36,201 bases of DNA, from NCBI GenBank assembly GCA_026993705.1, contig JALWSJ010000422.1, positions 1-36,201 of the forward strand, in the 5' to 3' direction. This DNA comes from Flavobacteriales bacterium. Its GTDB lineage: Bacteria > Bacteroidota > Bacteroidia > Flavobacteriales_D > Parvicellaceae. Below the pieces are notes generated by a model. That model was given only the letters and a program-made list of their open reading frames with translations, was not told the DNA's origin and did no database searches. The translations under genes and the position numbers were made by a program. Shown piece after piece: positions 1 to 7,370 of the stretch. Within the stretch, counting starts at the first letter, position 1, and every line of letters starts with the position of its first letter.

Positions 1-474
1 CTCCTGTACATATGGTTAGTGCATGGGCAAATGAAAGTAACTTAGTTTTAGGACAAGTAAGAGTAAATGAAAAATCTAATGAAATAACAGCTATTCCAAC
101 ATTAATAGAAAACTTAATGATTAAAGACTGTATTATTACTATTGACGCAATGGGTACTCAAACAAATATTGCAGAAAAAATTATTGATAATGGAGCAGAT
201 TATATATTAGCAGTAAAAGAAAATCAAAAACAACTTTTAGACGAAGTTAAAGAGGAATTTAGATTTTCACAAAGTATTGAAACAGATATAAACATAGATA
301 TTGGACATGGTAGAATAGAAACAAGAACTTGTAGTGTCATTTCTGATTTTTCATTCATTGAAAATAAAAATAAAAAAACAGTAAAACAGAATATTGCTAG
401 TAAAAGGCTTAAAGCTGCATGGAATGAAGAATACCTACTTAAAGTTTTAAATGTAAAAGTATGATTTTGCCCTG
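1..474 (+). mobile_element. Right part of an ISAs1-family insertion sequence
   Basis: The window opens inside an insertion sequence whose transposase reads on the plus strand and ends at 464. Immediately after it, 461-474 read ATGATTTTGCCCTG, whose reverse complement (CAGGGCAAAATCAT) has the form expected of an ISAs1-family terminal inverted repeat. The left end lies outside the window, so the target duplication cannot be tested. The right end is 12 bp from the structured repeat at 487, so the element may have inserted into a repeat island. Confidence 0.7.
3..464 (+). pseudogene. ISAs1-family transposase, 5'-truncated by the window and internally deleted
   Basis: The reading frame is open to the window edge, so the ATG at 12 is an internal Met. 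The segment holding VSAWANESNLVLGQ, EKSNEITAIP and IDAMGTQ, followed by DYILAVKENQ, is the conserved core of ISAs1 (IS4-like DDE) transposases and carries the second catalytic Asp in IDAMG. After HGRIETRTCSVISDFSFIEN the frame jumps directly to the family's C-terminal tail (KRLKAAWNEEYLLKVL). The usual stretch of roughly 90-110 residues between them is absent. It includes the R.HW.IEN block with the catalytic Glu. The join lies in A-rich DNA (about 360-380) with repeated AAAATA words, which suggests an in-frame deletion by slippage or microhomology. Without the Glu the protein should not transpose. The deletion size is judged from family knowledge, not measured. Confidence 0.8.
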
Positions 475-486
475 CTCACCAGTTCT

Positions 487-633
487 GCGTTAGGGATAGA
501 ACGGCGTGTTTGAACTCCTTTTGGTTTGTTGCATATATGCAAACCAAAAGAGTGAGTAGTGATAGCCCGACCCTAAACACAAAAAGTACGTACCCAGTGA
601 GGGTATGTGCTTTTTGTGTTTAGGGAAACGCCC
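487..633 (+). ncRNA. Structured repeat copy a (Flavo-1-like RNA)
   Basis: Outer helix GCGTT (487-491) with AACGC (627-631). First arm: hairpin CTTTTGGTTTG/CAAACCAAAAG with a 3-nt TTG bulge and apex TGCATATATGCA. It is preceded by ACTC, which pairs with the following GAGT around a bulged C. GATAGCCCGACC follows, then a second hairpin of 15 perfect pairs (CCTAAACACAAAAAG with its complement) extended by nine pairs that include two G.U. The 3' end GCCC is 3 nt from the stop codon of rpiB, which converges from the other strand. I believe this is the Flavo-1 motif known from flavobacteria; the name is from memory. Confidence 0.8.
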
Positions 634-636
634 GAA

Positions 637-1077
637 TTAACAGTTCTTACACCATGGAATTTTATCAATTCTTCGTTGGTGTCTTCCGCCTTCAAATGTT
701 GCGTTTAGGTAGGCATCTACAATGTCTTTTGCAGTTTCTTCGGTTATGAATCTTGCGGGCATTGAAAGGACGTTAGCGTTATTGTGTTGACGAGCCAGCG
801 TTGCTATTTCCGGTGTCCAGCAGAGGGCGGCTCTTATTTGCTGATGTTTATTGGCGGTCATAGTGATTCCGTTTCCGCTACCACACATTAAGATGCCGAG
901 TTCAAATTCATGGTTTTCTATGCTTTCACATAAAGGGTGTGCTGTATCGGGGTAATCTATACTTTCGGGTGAATAACAGCCAAAATCTTTAACTTCCCAA
1001 CCTTTTTCGCTTAAATATCTTTTTAAGGTTTCTTTTAATTCGAATCCTGCGTGGTCACTTCCTATTGCTATTTTCAT
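637..1077 (-). CDS. rpiB: Ribose-5-phosphate isomerase B
   Basis: RpiB interconverts ribose 5-phosphate and ribulose 5-phosphate in the cytosolic pentose phosphate pathway. The protein begins MKIAIGSDHAGFELK, the typical RpiB/LacAB start with the DHAG motif. It has the catalytic-Cys loop MCGSGNG near residue 68 and a GGRHQRR segment near the C-terminus. The length of 146 residues is normal. I chose ATG at 1077 rather than the in-frame ATG at 1089. It gives the conserved N-terminus and an ATGA overlap with the stop of the upstream lipoprotein gene, which suggests translational coupling. It is the last gene of a grpE-dnaJ-lipoprotein-rpiB unit. Its stop is almost touched by a convergent structured repeat. 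Function is confident from motifs. Confidence 0.93.
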   Translation of the reverse strand: MKIAIGSDHAGFELKETLKRYLSEKGWEVKDFGCYSPESIDYPDTAHPLCESIENHEFELGILMCGSGNGITMTANKHQQIRAALCWTPEIATLARQHNNANVLSMPARFITEETAKDIVDAYLNATFEGGRHQRRIDKIPWCKNC

Positions 1078-1334
1078 TTTTCTTGACAATTTCTGTAGGC
1101 TTTCATAAAAAGCTGTTTTTCTTCTGTTTTGTTTTTCAACCGTTCCAATTCGGATTGAAATAGTAAGTTACATTTATCTATTTCTCGTTGTAGTTCCTCC
1201 TCATTATCGGCTGTTTCTTTTATGCTGTGTATGTTTTCATAGCAGTCGCAAATTTTTTGAGCCGTGGAATCACTTTCAGGATTTTTTCTACAAGAAAACG
1301 AAAGAATAATGAGAAAAAATAGTGCTAGTTTCAT
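1074..1334 (-). CDS. Small putative lipoprotein, unknown function
   Basis: This is an 86-residue protein with a short positive N-terminus, a hydrophobic run and a lipobox-like LSFSC with Cys at residue 15, so it is probably a lipid-anchored envelope protein. The mature part is charged and mostly helical in appearance, with cysteines in CDCY, DKCN and YRNCQ and Glu/Lys-rich segments (EEELQREIDK, LKNKTEEKQ). Its start is 4 nt after the dnaJ stop, and its own stop overlaps the rpiB start (ATGA). It is therefore almost certainly translated from the grpE-dnaJ transcript. I do not recognise a family. Flavobacteria carry many short lineage-specific lipoproteins like this. Confidence 0.75.
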   Translation of the reverse strand: MKLALFFLIILSFSCRKNPESDSTAQKICDCYENIHSIKETADNEEELQREIDKCNLLFQSELERLKNKTEEKQLFMKAYRNCQEK

Positions 1335-1338
1335 GAGA

Positions 1339-2448
1339 TTAACTAAAATGTTCTTTTACCCTTTCAAAGAAACTTTTTGCTTTCTTTAGGTTGGGTTTGA
1401 AGTTGTCGCTATGGCGTATTTTTTCTAATAATTCTCTTTCGTGTTTGCTTAGGTTTTGTGGTGTCCAAAGTTGGATATTTACTAGTAAATCACCTACTCC
1501 GTACCCGTTGAGATCCGGTATTCCTTTTCCTTTTAATCGTAGTATTTTACCACTTTGTGTTCCCGGTGCAATTTTAACTTTTGCTTTGCCTTTAACTAGA
1601 GGCACTTCTACTTCTGTTCCCAGTGTAGCGTCTATAAAGTTAAGGTGCAAGTCATAGTGTAAATCATTTCCATTCCTACGTAACTTCTCGTGTGGAATTT
1701 CTTCGATAGCAACGATTAAATCTCCCGGTATTCCTCCCCCCGGAGCGTCGTTTCCTTTACCTCTTAGACTGAGTTGCATCCCGTCTTCAACACCTGCAGG
1801 GATTTCAATTGGTATGATAACTTCTTTTCTTACCATTCCATTTGCATCTGCTCCTGCGGGTTTTTTAGTAACAATTTGCCCTAAACCGTTGCAAGCAGGG
1901 CATGTTGATGCGGTTTGCATTTGTCCGAGTATCGTGTTAGTTACTCGCATTACCTGTCCTGCTCCATTACAAGTTGTACAGGTGTTGTATTCTACGCCAT
2001 CCGCTAAGACAAGTTTTTGAACTTTAATTTTCTTTTCAACACCGGTTACGATGTCTTCTAGTGTTAGCTTTAGTTTTACTCGTAGGTTTGTCCCTTTCCT
2101 TTGGCGAGTTCTTCCTCCTCTTGAGCTACTAAATCCCCCTCCAAAAATATCGCCGAATTGCGAGAATATATCTTCCATGTTCATTCCGCCGAAACCTCCG
2201 CCTCCGCCGAAACCACTATCTCCTCCTACTCCTGCGTGTCCAAAGCGGTCATAGCGTTGTCTTTTCTCATCATTTCCCAACACGTCATAAGCTTCTGCCG
2301 CCTCTTTAAACTTTTTCTCAGCTTCCTTATCTCCAGGGTTTTTGTCTGGATGGTGTTTTAAAGCCAATTTTCTATATGCTTTTTTTATCTCTATGGTAGT
2401 TGCAGACTTACTTACCCCTAATACTTCGTAATAATCTCTTTTACTCAT
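1339..2448 (-). CDS. dnaJ: Chaperone DnaJ, flavobacterial form with two zinc motifs
   Basis: DnaJ delivers unfolded clients to DnaK and stimulates its ATPase. From the chosen ATG at 2448 (MSKRDYYEVLG) the protein has 369 residues. It has a J domain with HPD at 33-35, a Gly/Phe-rich linker at about 73-112 (with the MNMEDIFSQFGDIFGG segment), a zinc region, and C-terminal client-binding domains with DLIVAIEE and the GKILRLKGKGIP motif. Only two CxxCxGxG motifs are present, Cys157/160 (CTTCNGAG) and Cys183/186 (CPACNGLG). These correspond to motifs 2 and 3, so only one zinc site can form. I recall this reduced form as normal in flavobacteria. An ATG 45 nt upstream would add an unrelated tail (MYRDYPIRLCW), so I rejected it. 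grpE lies 75 bp upstream on the same strand. Confidence 0.95.
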   Translation of the reverse strand: MSKRDYYEVLGVSKSATTIEIKKAYRKLALKHHPDKNPGDKEAEKKFKEAAEAYDVLGNDEKRQRYDRFGHAGVGGDSGFGGGGGFGGMNMEDIFSQFGDIFGGGFSSSRGGRTRQRKGTNLRVKLKLTLEDIVTGVEKKIKVQKLVLADGVEYNTCTTCNGAGQVMRVTNTILGQMQTASTCPACNGLGQIVTKKPAGADANGMVRKEVIIPIEIPAGVEDGMQLSLRGKGNDAPGGGIPGDLIVAIEEIPHEKLRRNGNDLHYDLHLNFIDATLGTEVEVPLVKGKAKVKIAPGTQSGKILRLKGKGIPDLNGYGVGDLLVNIQLWTPQNLSKHERELLEKIRHSDNFKPNLKKAKSFFERVKEHFS

Positions 2449-2523
2449 AATGTTATATAACCAACAAAGACGTATAGGATAATCCCTATACATCTTCTAT
2501 CTAGTATTTATTTAATTCGGTGT

Positions 2524-3117
2524 TTATTTACCTACAATTACTTTAGGATATCGAACGATTGAATCCTTCATTTTGTAGCCCTTTTCTACTACGTCGATTA
2601 CTTTTCCTTTGTCTTCTTCAGTAGGTGCAGGTACCTGTGTAATCGCTTCGTGTTTATCTACATCAAAATTTTCTCCTTTAGCTTTTATTTCTTCCACTCC
2701 TTTCGATTTTAAGAATGAAGCTAATTTGTTGTGAATTAACATAAAGCCTTTTTTTATAGCATCTATATCCTGCGATTTTTCATTGTTTTCTATAGCTCTT
2801 TCAAAATCATCTGCAATAGAAAGCACATCTTTAATAACAGAAATACTTGCATTTTTATGTGTTTCTATTTTTTCCTTTGCTGTTCTCTTTCTGTAATTAT
2901 CATATTCAGAATAGAGACGCAAAAACTTATCATTCAGTTCTTTTTTTTCTCTTTCCAAACGCTCTATTATCGAAGAAGTGTCTTCTTCCCTATTGTTCTC
3001 TTTTTCGCTTTTATTCATATTTTTTTCTTCGGTGTTTGCCTCTGCATTTTGAACTTGATCAACTGTTTCTTGTTCGTTTATATTTTCTTGTTCTCTCTGT
3101 TTATTTTTTTTACTCAT
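2524..3117 (-). CDS. grpE: Nucleotide exchange factor GrpE
   Basis: GrpE promotes ADP release from DnaK. The 197-residue protein has a long charged, probably disordered N-terminus (to about residue 55). A coiled-coil helix follows, with EREKKELNDKFLRLYSEYDNYRKRTAKEK, shown here only as its hallmark FLRLYSEYDNYRKRT. Next come the ADDFERA segment and the C-terminal beta domain ending in VEKGYKMKDSIVRYPKVIVG. The length is usual for Bacteroidota. It heads the unit with dnaJ, a lipoprotein gene and rpiB. I found no clear -7 box and no CIRCE-type inverted repeat in the 100 bp before the ATG, so how it responds to heat is not visible. Identification rests on the coiled coil, the C-terminal signature and the dnaJ neighbour. 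Confidence 0.93.
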   Translation of the reverse strand: MSKKNKQREQENINEQETVDQVQNAEANTEEKNMNKSEKENNREEDTSSIIERLEREKKELNDKFLRLYSEYDNYRKRTAKEKIETHKNASISVIKDVLSIADDFERAIENNEKSQDIDAIKKGFMLIHNKLASFLKSKGVEEIKAKGENFDVDKHEAITQVPAPTEEDKGKVIDVVEKGYKMKDSIVRYPKVIVGK

Positions 3118-3218
3118 TGCTACACTTTTTTAGTATCACTCCGCTTTAATCAATTTGTTTGCCATTGGTGGTTTGAAAGTCATAATGTCAGACCTTGCTT
3201 TTGTTCTGTGTAGTATTG

Positions 3219-3935
3219 TCAGTTTTTAAACAAATTCTTTGGATTTTTCTCAAAAGCAGTCCCTACGATTACTAAATTAGCTCCTGCTTTCCATGTTTCT
3301 TTGATTTGTTCTTTTGTTTTTATTCCTCCACCCACAATTATCGGTACTTGTAAGTGTTCCTGTACTGTTCTTACCATTTCTAAAGGAACTGCCTTGTTTG
3401 CTCCTGAACCGGCGTCTAAATAAATAAGTTTTAGTCCTAGTTGTTCTCCCGCTAAAGCTGTTGCAACGGCAATATTATTTTTGTCGTTGGGGATGGGTTG
3501 ACTATTGCTAATATATTGGACAGAGGTCTTTTTTTCGCCATCGATGAGTAGATAACCTGTTGGGATAATTTCTAAACCGCTTTTTTGTAAAATAAACGCA
3601 CTTTGTACGTGTTGACCTATCAAAAGCTCTGCATTTCTTCCCGAAATAAGAGATAAAAGAAGGATTGCATCTGCCTTAGAGCTAATTTGTTGGTTGTTAC
3701 CCGGAAATAAAACAACGGGAATAGAAAGTCTTGTTTTAAAGAGCTTAACCATTTCATCCATAAGATTATGGTTGATTAAACTTCCTCCTACAAAAAGAAA
3801 ATCGGGTGCTATTTTTTGTACATCTTTTACGACTTGCTCTAATTCTGATACAGAAAGATACTTATCAGGGTCTATTAATATCCCTAATAAATTGGATGCC
3901 TGTGTTATTTTGGATAAGATAGAGTTTTCTTTCAT
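3219..3935 (-). CDS. Geranylgeranylglyceryl-phosphate synthase (GGGPS/PcrB family)
   Basis: The family transfers a prenyl group from a polyprenyl diphosphate to sn-glycerol 1-phosphate, the first ether-lipid step in archaea. Bacteroidota homologues are reported to make geranylgeranylglyceryl phosphate. The 238-residue TIM-barrel protein shows ILIDPDK near residue 20, FLFVGGSLI, VVLFPGN, IPTGYLLIDG, LIYLDAGSGA and the phosphate-binding IIVGGGIKTKEQ followed by ANLVIVGTAFE. These are the family blocks in the right order. The length is normal. It appears monocistronic. An exact -7 box lies at 3944-3951, so the transcript would have almost no leader. Its chain-length preference and the fate of the product cannot be read here. 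The GHMP kinase at 12829 belongs to a related branch of metabolism. Confidence 0.9.
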   Translation of the reverse strand: MKENSILSKITQASNLLGILIDPDKYLSVSELEQVVKDVQKIAPDFLFVGGSLINHNLMDEMVKLFKTRLSIPVVLFPGNNQQISSKADAILLLSLISGRNAELLIGQHVQSAFILQKSGLEIIPTGYLLIDGEKKTSVQYISNSQPIPNDKNNIAVATALAGEQLGLKLIYLDAGSGANKAVPLEMVRTVQEHLQVPIIVGGGIKTKEQIKETWKAGANLVIVGTAFEKNPKNLFKN

Positions 3936-3943
3936 TACGCGAA

Positions 3944-3951
3944 CAAAAGTA
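3944..3951 (-). promoter_or_regulatory. -7 box for the GGGP synthase gene
   Basis: On the minus strand this reads TACTTTTG, an exact match to the Bacteroidota -7 consensus TAnnTTTG. It ends 8 nt before the ATG at 3935, so transcription would start within a few bases of the start codon. No clear TTTG lies at the -33 position. Confidence 0.5.
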
Positions 3952-4014
3952 CTCTTTTTTTTAAAATACAGTAGAGGTGTTTAAGATGAGATTGTGAAAC
4001 TCAAAAATGATTGG

Positions 4015-4641
4015 TTATCCTTTTGTTTTTGATTGCCCGTTTGATTTACCTGCATTAACATATCTTGAAATCCAATTGGAATCTTTCATGTCGCTAAATA
4101 AACGAAACATATTTTCTCCATAGAAAGTATCATCAATGTTTATTATTCCGTATTGTTGCAGTATTTGAATTTGTGGCCAAGTAGGTCTAAAATTGTTTCC
4201 CGCCCAACCATTTAACAGCATTCCTTGTGCAGGAATACAATCACCTCCACACAAAGGATTTCTTCCATAACGCAATGCCCATAAATCAGTTAACCGAAAA
4301 CAATTATAGCCATCTACATATAAATCCCTTATAGAGTCGTATTTGTAAAAACAATCCGTTAGTTCATATTTTTCAAAGTAATTAATTTTTTCCGGATTGG
4401 CTTTTGAATATTCTAAACCGGCTACTTGTCTAATAAAACTACTTTCGGTAATATTTCTTTTATAGACAATTTTACCATCTCTTGTGGCTACAACGGAAAA
4501 GGTAACCAATTGCGTATTGTACGTTGCTCCTATGTTAAAAGCAAAATCATATTTTACCATTGATGTTTCCGTTCTAAACCCTGAAAACAGCAACATCCCT
4601 AAAAAAAGGAAAAAAGATAAATATGTAGCTTTTTTTAACAT
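4015..4641 (-). CDS. Exported protein of unknown function
   Basis: This is a 208-residue protein with a clear N-terminal signal sequence (Lys3-4 then a hydrophobic run to about residue 20, LFFLGMLLFSG-like). The mature part opens with predicted strands (YDFAFNIGATYNTQLVTFSVV), of which YDFAFNIGATYN is the most distinctive. A compact Cys-containing region follows: TDCFYKYDS, GYNCFRLTD and NPLCGGDCIPAQGM. It also has several Trp-rich stretches (LNGWAGNNF, PTWPQIQIL) and a basic tail KSNGQSKTKG. The paired cysteines suggest disulfides in the periplasm or at the surface. I recognise no domain. It stands alone between GGGP synthase and the TonB receptor, with a 260-bp region upstream. No -7 box was seen. 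Confidence 0.7.
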   Translation of the reverse strand: MLKKATYLSFFLFLGMLLFSGFRTETSMVKYDFAFNIGATYNTQLVTFSVVATRDGKIVYKRNITESSFIRQVAGLEYSKANPEKINYFEKYELTDCFYKYDSIRDLYVDGYNCFRLTDLWALRYGRNPLCGGDCIPAQGMLLNGWAGNNFRPTWPQIQILQQYGIINIDDTFYGENMFRLFSDMKDSNWISRYVNAGKSNGQSKTKG

Positions 4642-4872
4642 CTCGAGGTAATTTTCTATTAAGATACAGAAGAATTCCCCTTTTTATTTTTTCTTTTGAT
4701 GAGAGTTGTTAAAAAAGTGTTAACCAATCTGTTGACAAGGATTAAAATTTTGAGAATGTTATTGAAATGATAAAAACATTACCTCCTTTCAACTACTTGA
4801 CCTCGTTCGTGATTTTTCATGTTTTCAGGTATAGTTTTTAAAATAATTTGTTTTTAATTCCTTAACCATCTT

Positions 4873-4897
4873 TTTTTATGCCGTAATGGGAACGCCC
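4873..4897 (+). repeat. Relic of the structured repeat (3' end only)
   Basis: TATGCCGTAATGGGAACGCCC matches the 3' arm of the second hairpin of copies b, f and g (TATGCTGTAATGG) and the conserved GGGAACGCCC tail. The 5' half is missing and cannot fold. As in copies a, c and e, the 3' end abuts the stop of a gene coming from the other strand (stop at 4902). Confidence 0.65.
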
Positions 4898-4901
4898 AAA
4901 T

Positions 4902-7355
4902 TTAAAAATTATACCGAAAACTTAGGGTTATACTTCGTCCCATTCCGCTTACTCCTGATGCAAAGGTTTTGTAATAGACGTCCATTATGTTTTGTATGCC
5001 TCCTGATAATAGAAAGCGTGATGAGAATTGATAACTTCCGCGTAAATTTAGCGTAAACCATGCGGGGATTCCTTCTGCGGTGGCTTCGTCTGCATTATCT
5101 ACTCCGTTGGGAGCGAAGTCGTTTATTTTTTTCCATCCGTTGTAGATGGTGTAAAATTCAAAATCCCATTTCGGCTGGTCAATAAGGAAACTAGTACGTC
5201 CGAACAGTGGCGGTATATGTGGCATTGGTTGATTGACCGAAGTGATTCGTCCGACAGTGTAATTAATGGTTGATTTTAACTTGAAATTTCGGTTGAACGA
5301 TAGGTTTACGCCTCCTGTTATTCCATAAATTGCACCTTTATCAAAATTGACGTTTGCTTGTATTTTTGCCATGTCGCCTTCGTATAAGATAGAGTCGTTT
5401 CCATTGAGTTGGTAATTGGATTTTGTTATCATATTGTCTAGTAATGTATAAAATCCTGTGACACTTAACGTGGCAAAATGAATACGGGTCGTGGTACTGT
5501 CCAGCTCGATATAATCTCGATAAAACGAGGTGGAGAAACCAAATTCTCCTGTATAAGCAAATTCGGGCTTTAGGTTGTTGTTTGGAACGACAACATATCC
5601 GTTTTTTTCAAATACTTTTCCGAAGTCATCTATATTGGGTGAGCGAAATCCTGAACTTAAGTTGGTATGTATTTTTAATCGGCTATCTGGGGTATAAACT
5701 ACACCAAAACTAGTAGAGAACGCTTTAGAATTTGCTTTTATATTATTGAAAGGAAGATGAATTAACGAAGTGTCTTTAAAATTTGCGTCGAGCTGAGTTA
5801 GGGTTAAGCGATTGCCAAAACTCCACATAATTTTGTCAAAATTTTGCTCTAGTTTAGCATAAACAGCTTGTGCGTTCATCGTGCTACCTCCATCGGGGTA
5901 ACGAGTGTTTGTGCTCGATTGGTTTTCGGTACTGATATTAAAACTTGAGGCTTTAGAGTGTACATCGTTATGCGTAAATTCTGCTCCATAGAACAACTGC
6001 ATTTTATAGGCTATGTATTTAGAGAAATCTAAATTTAGTGCTCCTACGTTTACTTTTTCTACACGAGTGATTCTGTTTTTTTTCTTGAACTTACGCGTGA
6101 TACGACTTTCTTCTAAATGCTGAAAGGAAGCGATAATATTTGCATTATCAAAAAAGCGATTAGTAGTGTCTTTTATTGTGGTTGTAAGTGCCGATAAAAA
6201 ACGTCCTTGAGGTCCGTAATACCACTCTGCATATTTGAATTGATTGTTTTTGTATTTGGTTAGTTGGTCGTAGCGATTTATCCTTGAAGAATTGGAATAT
6301 TGCGTATTTAGTGTAAAGGAAACTTTTTGATTGGGCTTAAATACAACTTTTTGAAGTAAATCGAGTTGTTTATAACCTGTATTTAGTTGTGTATTGGTGT
6401 CTGTATTGACTACCATTGAATCAATACCATTGATAAACAGTCGGCGATTATATACTTTTCCCCAAGTTGGATAATTGCCAAAAACACGGCGTTTACCCAT
6501 GGTTACATCACCTAAATCTTTTGCGGTAACCGAAGTTAAACTTCCCCATTTTCCTTTGCCTAAAGATATATCCGTATGCACCATTTTCCCATTGTTTCCT
6601 GAGGTGTACGAAGAACTTAAAACACCGTTTACATCAAGAACGCTATCGTTGTGAATGATAGGGTTTTTGGTGTAGTAATGAATAACACCTCCCAAAGCAT
6701 CGCTCCCATATATTACGGAACCAGGACCATAGGAAACATCTACCTGTTCTAAAATATTGTTGTCTATAGTTATACTGTTCTGCAAATGACCTCCTCGATA
6801 AATAGCGTTGTTCATTCGTATTCCATCTACGACCAGCAATACTTTATTGGCTTCCATTCCTCGAATGATAGGACTTCCTCCACCTGCTTGACTTTTTTGC
6901 AATAATACTCCAGTAGTTTCTTCTAGCACTTCCGCAGAAGTTTGAGCACCTACTTTGTGTAAATCTTCATTATCTAATACATCAAGTTGAATGGGTCTTG
7001 TGGCTTCTTTTTTTCTTCTATTCCTAACGGTTATAGTAGCTTCTACTCCTTCTAAAAAAATGGTTTTGTAATGAAGTATAATATCATTGTGTAGCTTTTC
7101 TCGAATAACCTTCAATGAAAGTTTAAGTGGTTCGTAATTAGAATGAAGGATTAACAAGGTATCATCTTTTGGAAAATTTTTGACGTTTGCCGTCCCTTTT
7201 TCATTGGTATAAATAGCATCGCCTGTTTTTAAGGAAATCAACTCAACATGTTCAATCGGCTCTAAATATTTATTGAAAATCCGAATTTGCTGTGCGGTTG
7301 TTATGTTGCCACATAGTAAAAATACTAACACTAAAAAAATAAAGCTACCTCTCAT
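4902..7355 (-). CDS. TonB-dependent outer-membrane receptor
   Basis: This is an outer-membrane transporter that uses TonB energy to import a ligand too large for porins. The 817-residue protein has a signal peptide ending near TTAQ (residue 21) and a short carboxypeptidase-regulatory-like segment (about 22-105, with TGDAIYTNEKGTA). The plug domain follows, with QLDVLDNEDL, SPIIRGMEANKVLLVVDGIR, NNILEQVDVSYGPGSVIYGS and DALGGVIHYYTKNP, then a 22-strand-type barrel ending in ITLSFRYNF with terminal Phe. The plug resembles the haem/haemoglobin/transferrin receptor group. The ligand cannot be assigned from sequence, and there is no neighbouring haem or siderophore gene. Only 15 bp separates it from recO upstream on the same strand, so they may be co-transcribed. 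A repeat relic lies just past its stop. Confidence 0.9.
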   Translation of the reverse strand: MRGSFIFLVLVFLLCGNITTAQQIRIFNKYLEPIEHVELISLKTGDAIYTNEKGTANVKNFPKDDTLLILHSNYEPLKLSLKVIREKLHNDIILHYKTIFLEGVEATITVRNRRKKEATRPIQLDVLDNEDLHKVGAQTSAEVLEETTGVLLQKSQAGGGSPIIRGMEANKVLLVVDGIRMNNAIYRGGHLQNSITIDNNILEQVDVSYGPGSVIYGSDALGGVIHYYTKNPIIHNDSVLDVNGVLSSSYTSGNNGKMVHTDISLGKGKWGSLTSVTAKDLGDVTMGKRRVFGNYPTWGKVYNRRLFINGIDSMVVNTDTNTQLNTGYKQLDLLQKVVFKPNQKVSFTLNTQYSNSSRINRYDQLTKYKNNQFKYAEWYYGPQGRFLSALTTTIKDTTNRFFDNANIIASFQHLEESRITRKFKKKNRITRVEKVNVGALNLDFSKYIAYKMQLFYGAEFTHNDVHSKASSFNISTENQSSTNTRYPDGGSTMNAQAVYAKLEQNFDKIMWSFGNRLTLTQLDANFKDTSLIHLPFNNIKANSKAFSTSFGVVYTPDSRLKIHTNLSSGFRSPNIDDFGKVFEKNGYVVVPNNNLKPEFAYTGEFGFSTSFYRDYIELDSTTTRIHFATLSVTGFYTLLDNMITKSNYQLNGNDSILYEGDMAKIQANVNFDKGAIYGITGGVNLSFNRNFKLKSTINYTVGRITSVNQPMPHIPPLFGRTSFLIDQPKWDFEFYTIYNGWKKINDFAPNGVDNADEATAEGIPAWFTLNLRGSYQFSSRFLLSGGIQNIMDVYYKTFASGVSGMGRSITLSFRYNF

Positions 7356-7370
7356 TTTCTCCCTTTCTTA

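Noticed and set aside
2449..2493. Upstream ATG for dnaJ at 2493
   Set aside because: The added residues are unlike any DnaJ N-terminus; MSKRDYYEVLG at 2448 is the conserved start.
2847..3213. Plus-strand frames opposite grpE
   Set aside because: Their Phe/Leu/Ser-rich translations are the complement of the Lys/Glu-rich GrpE coiled coil.
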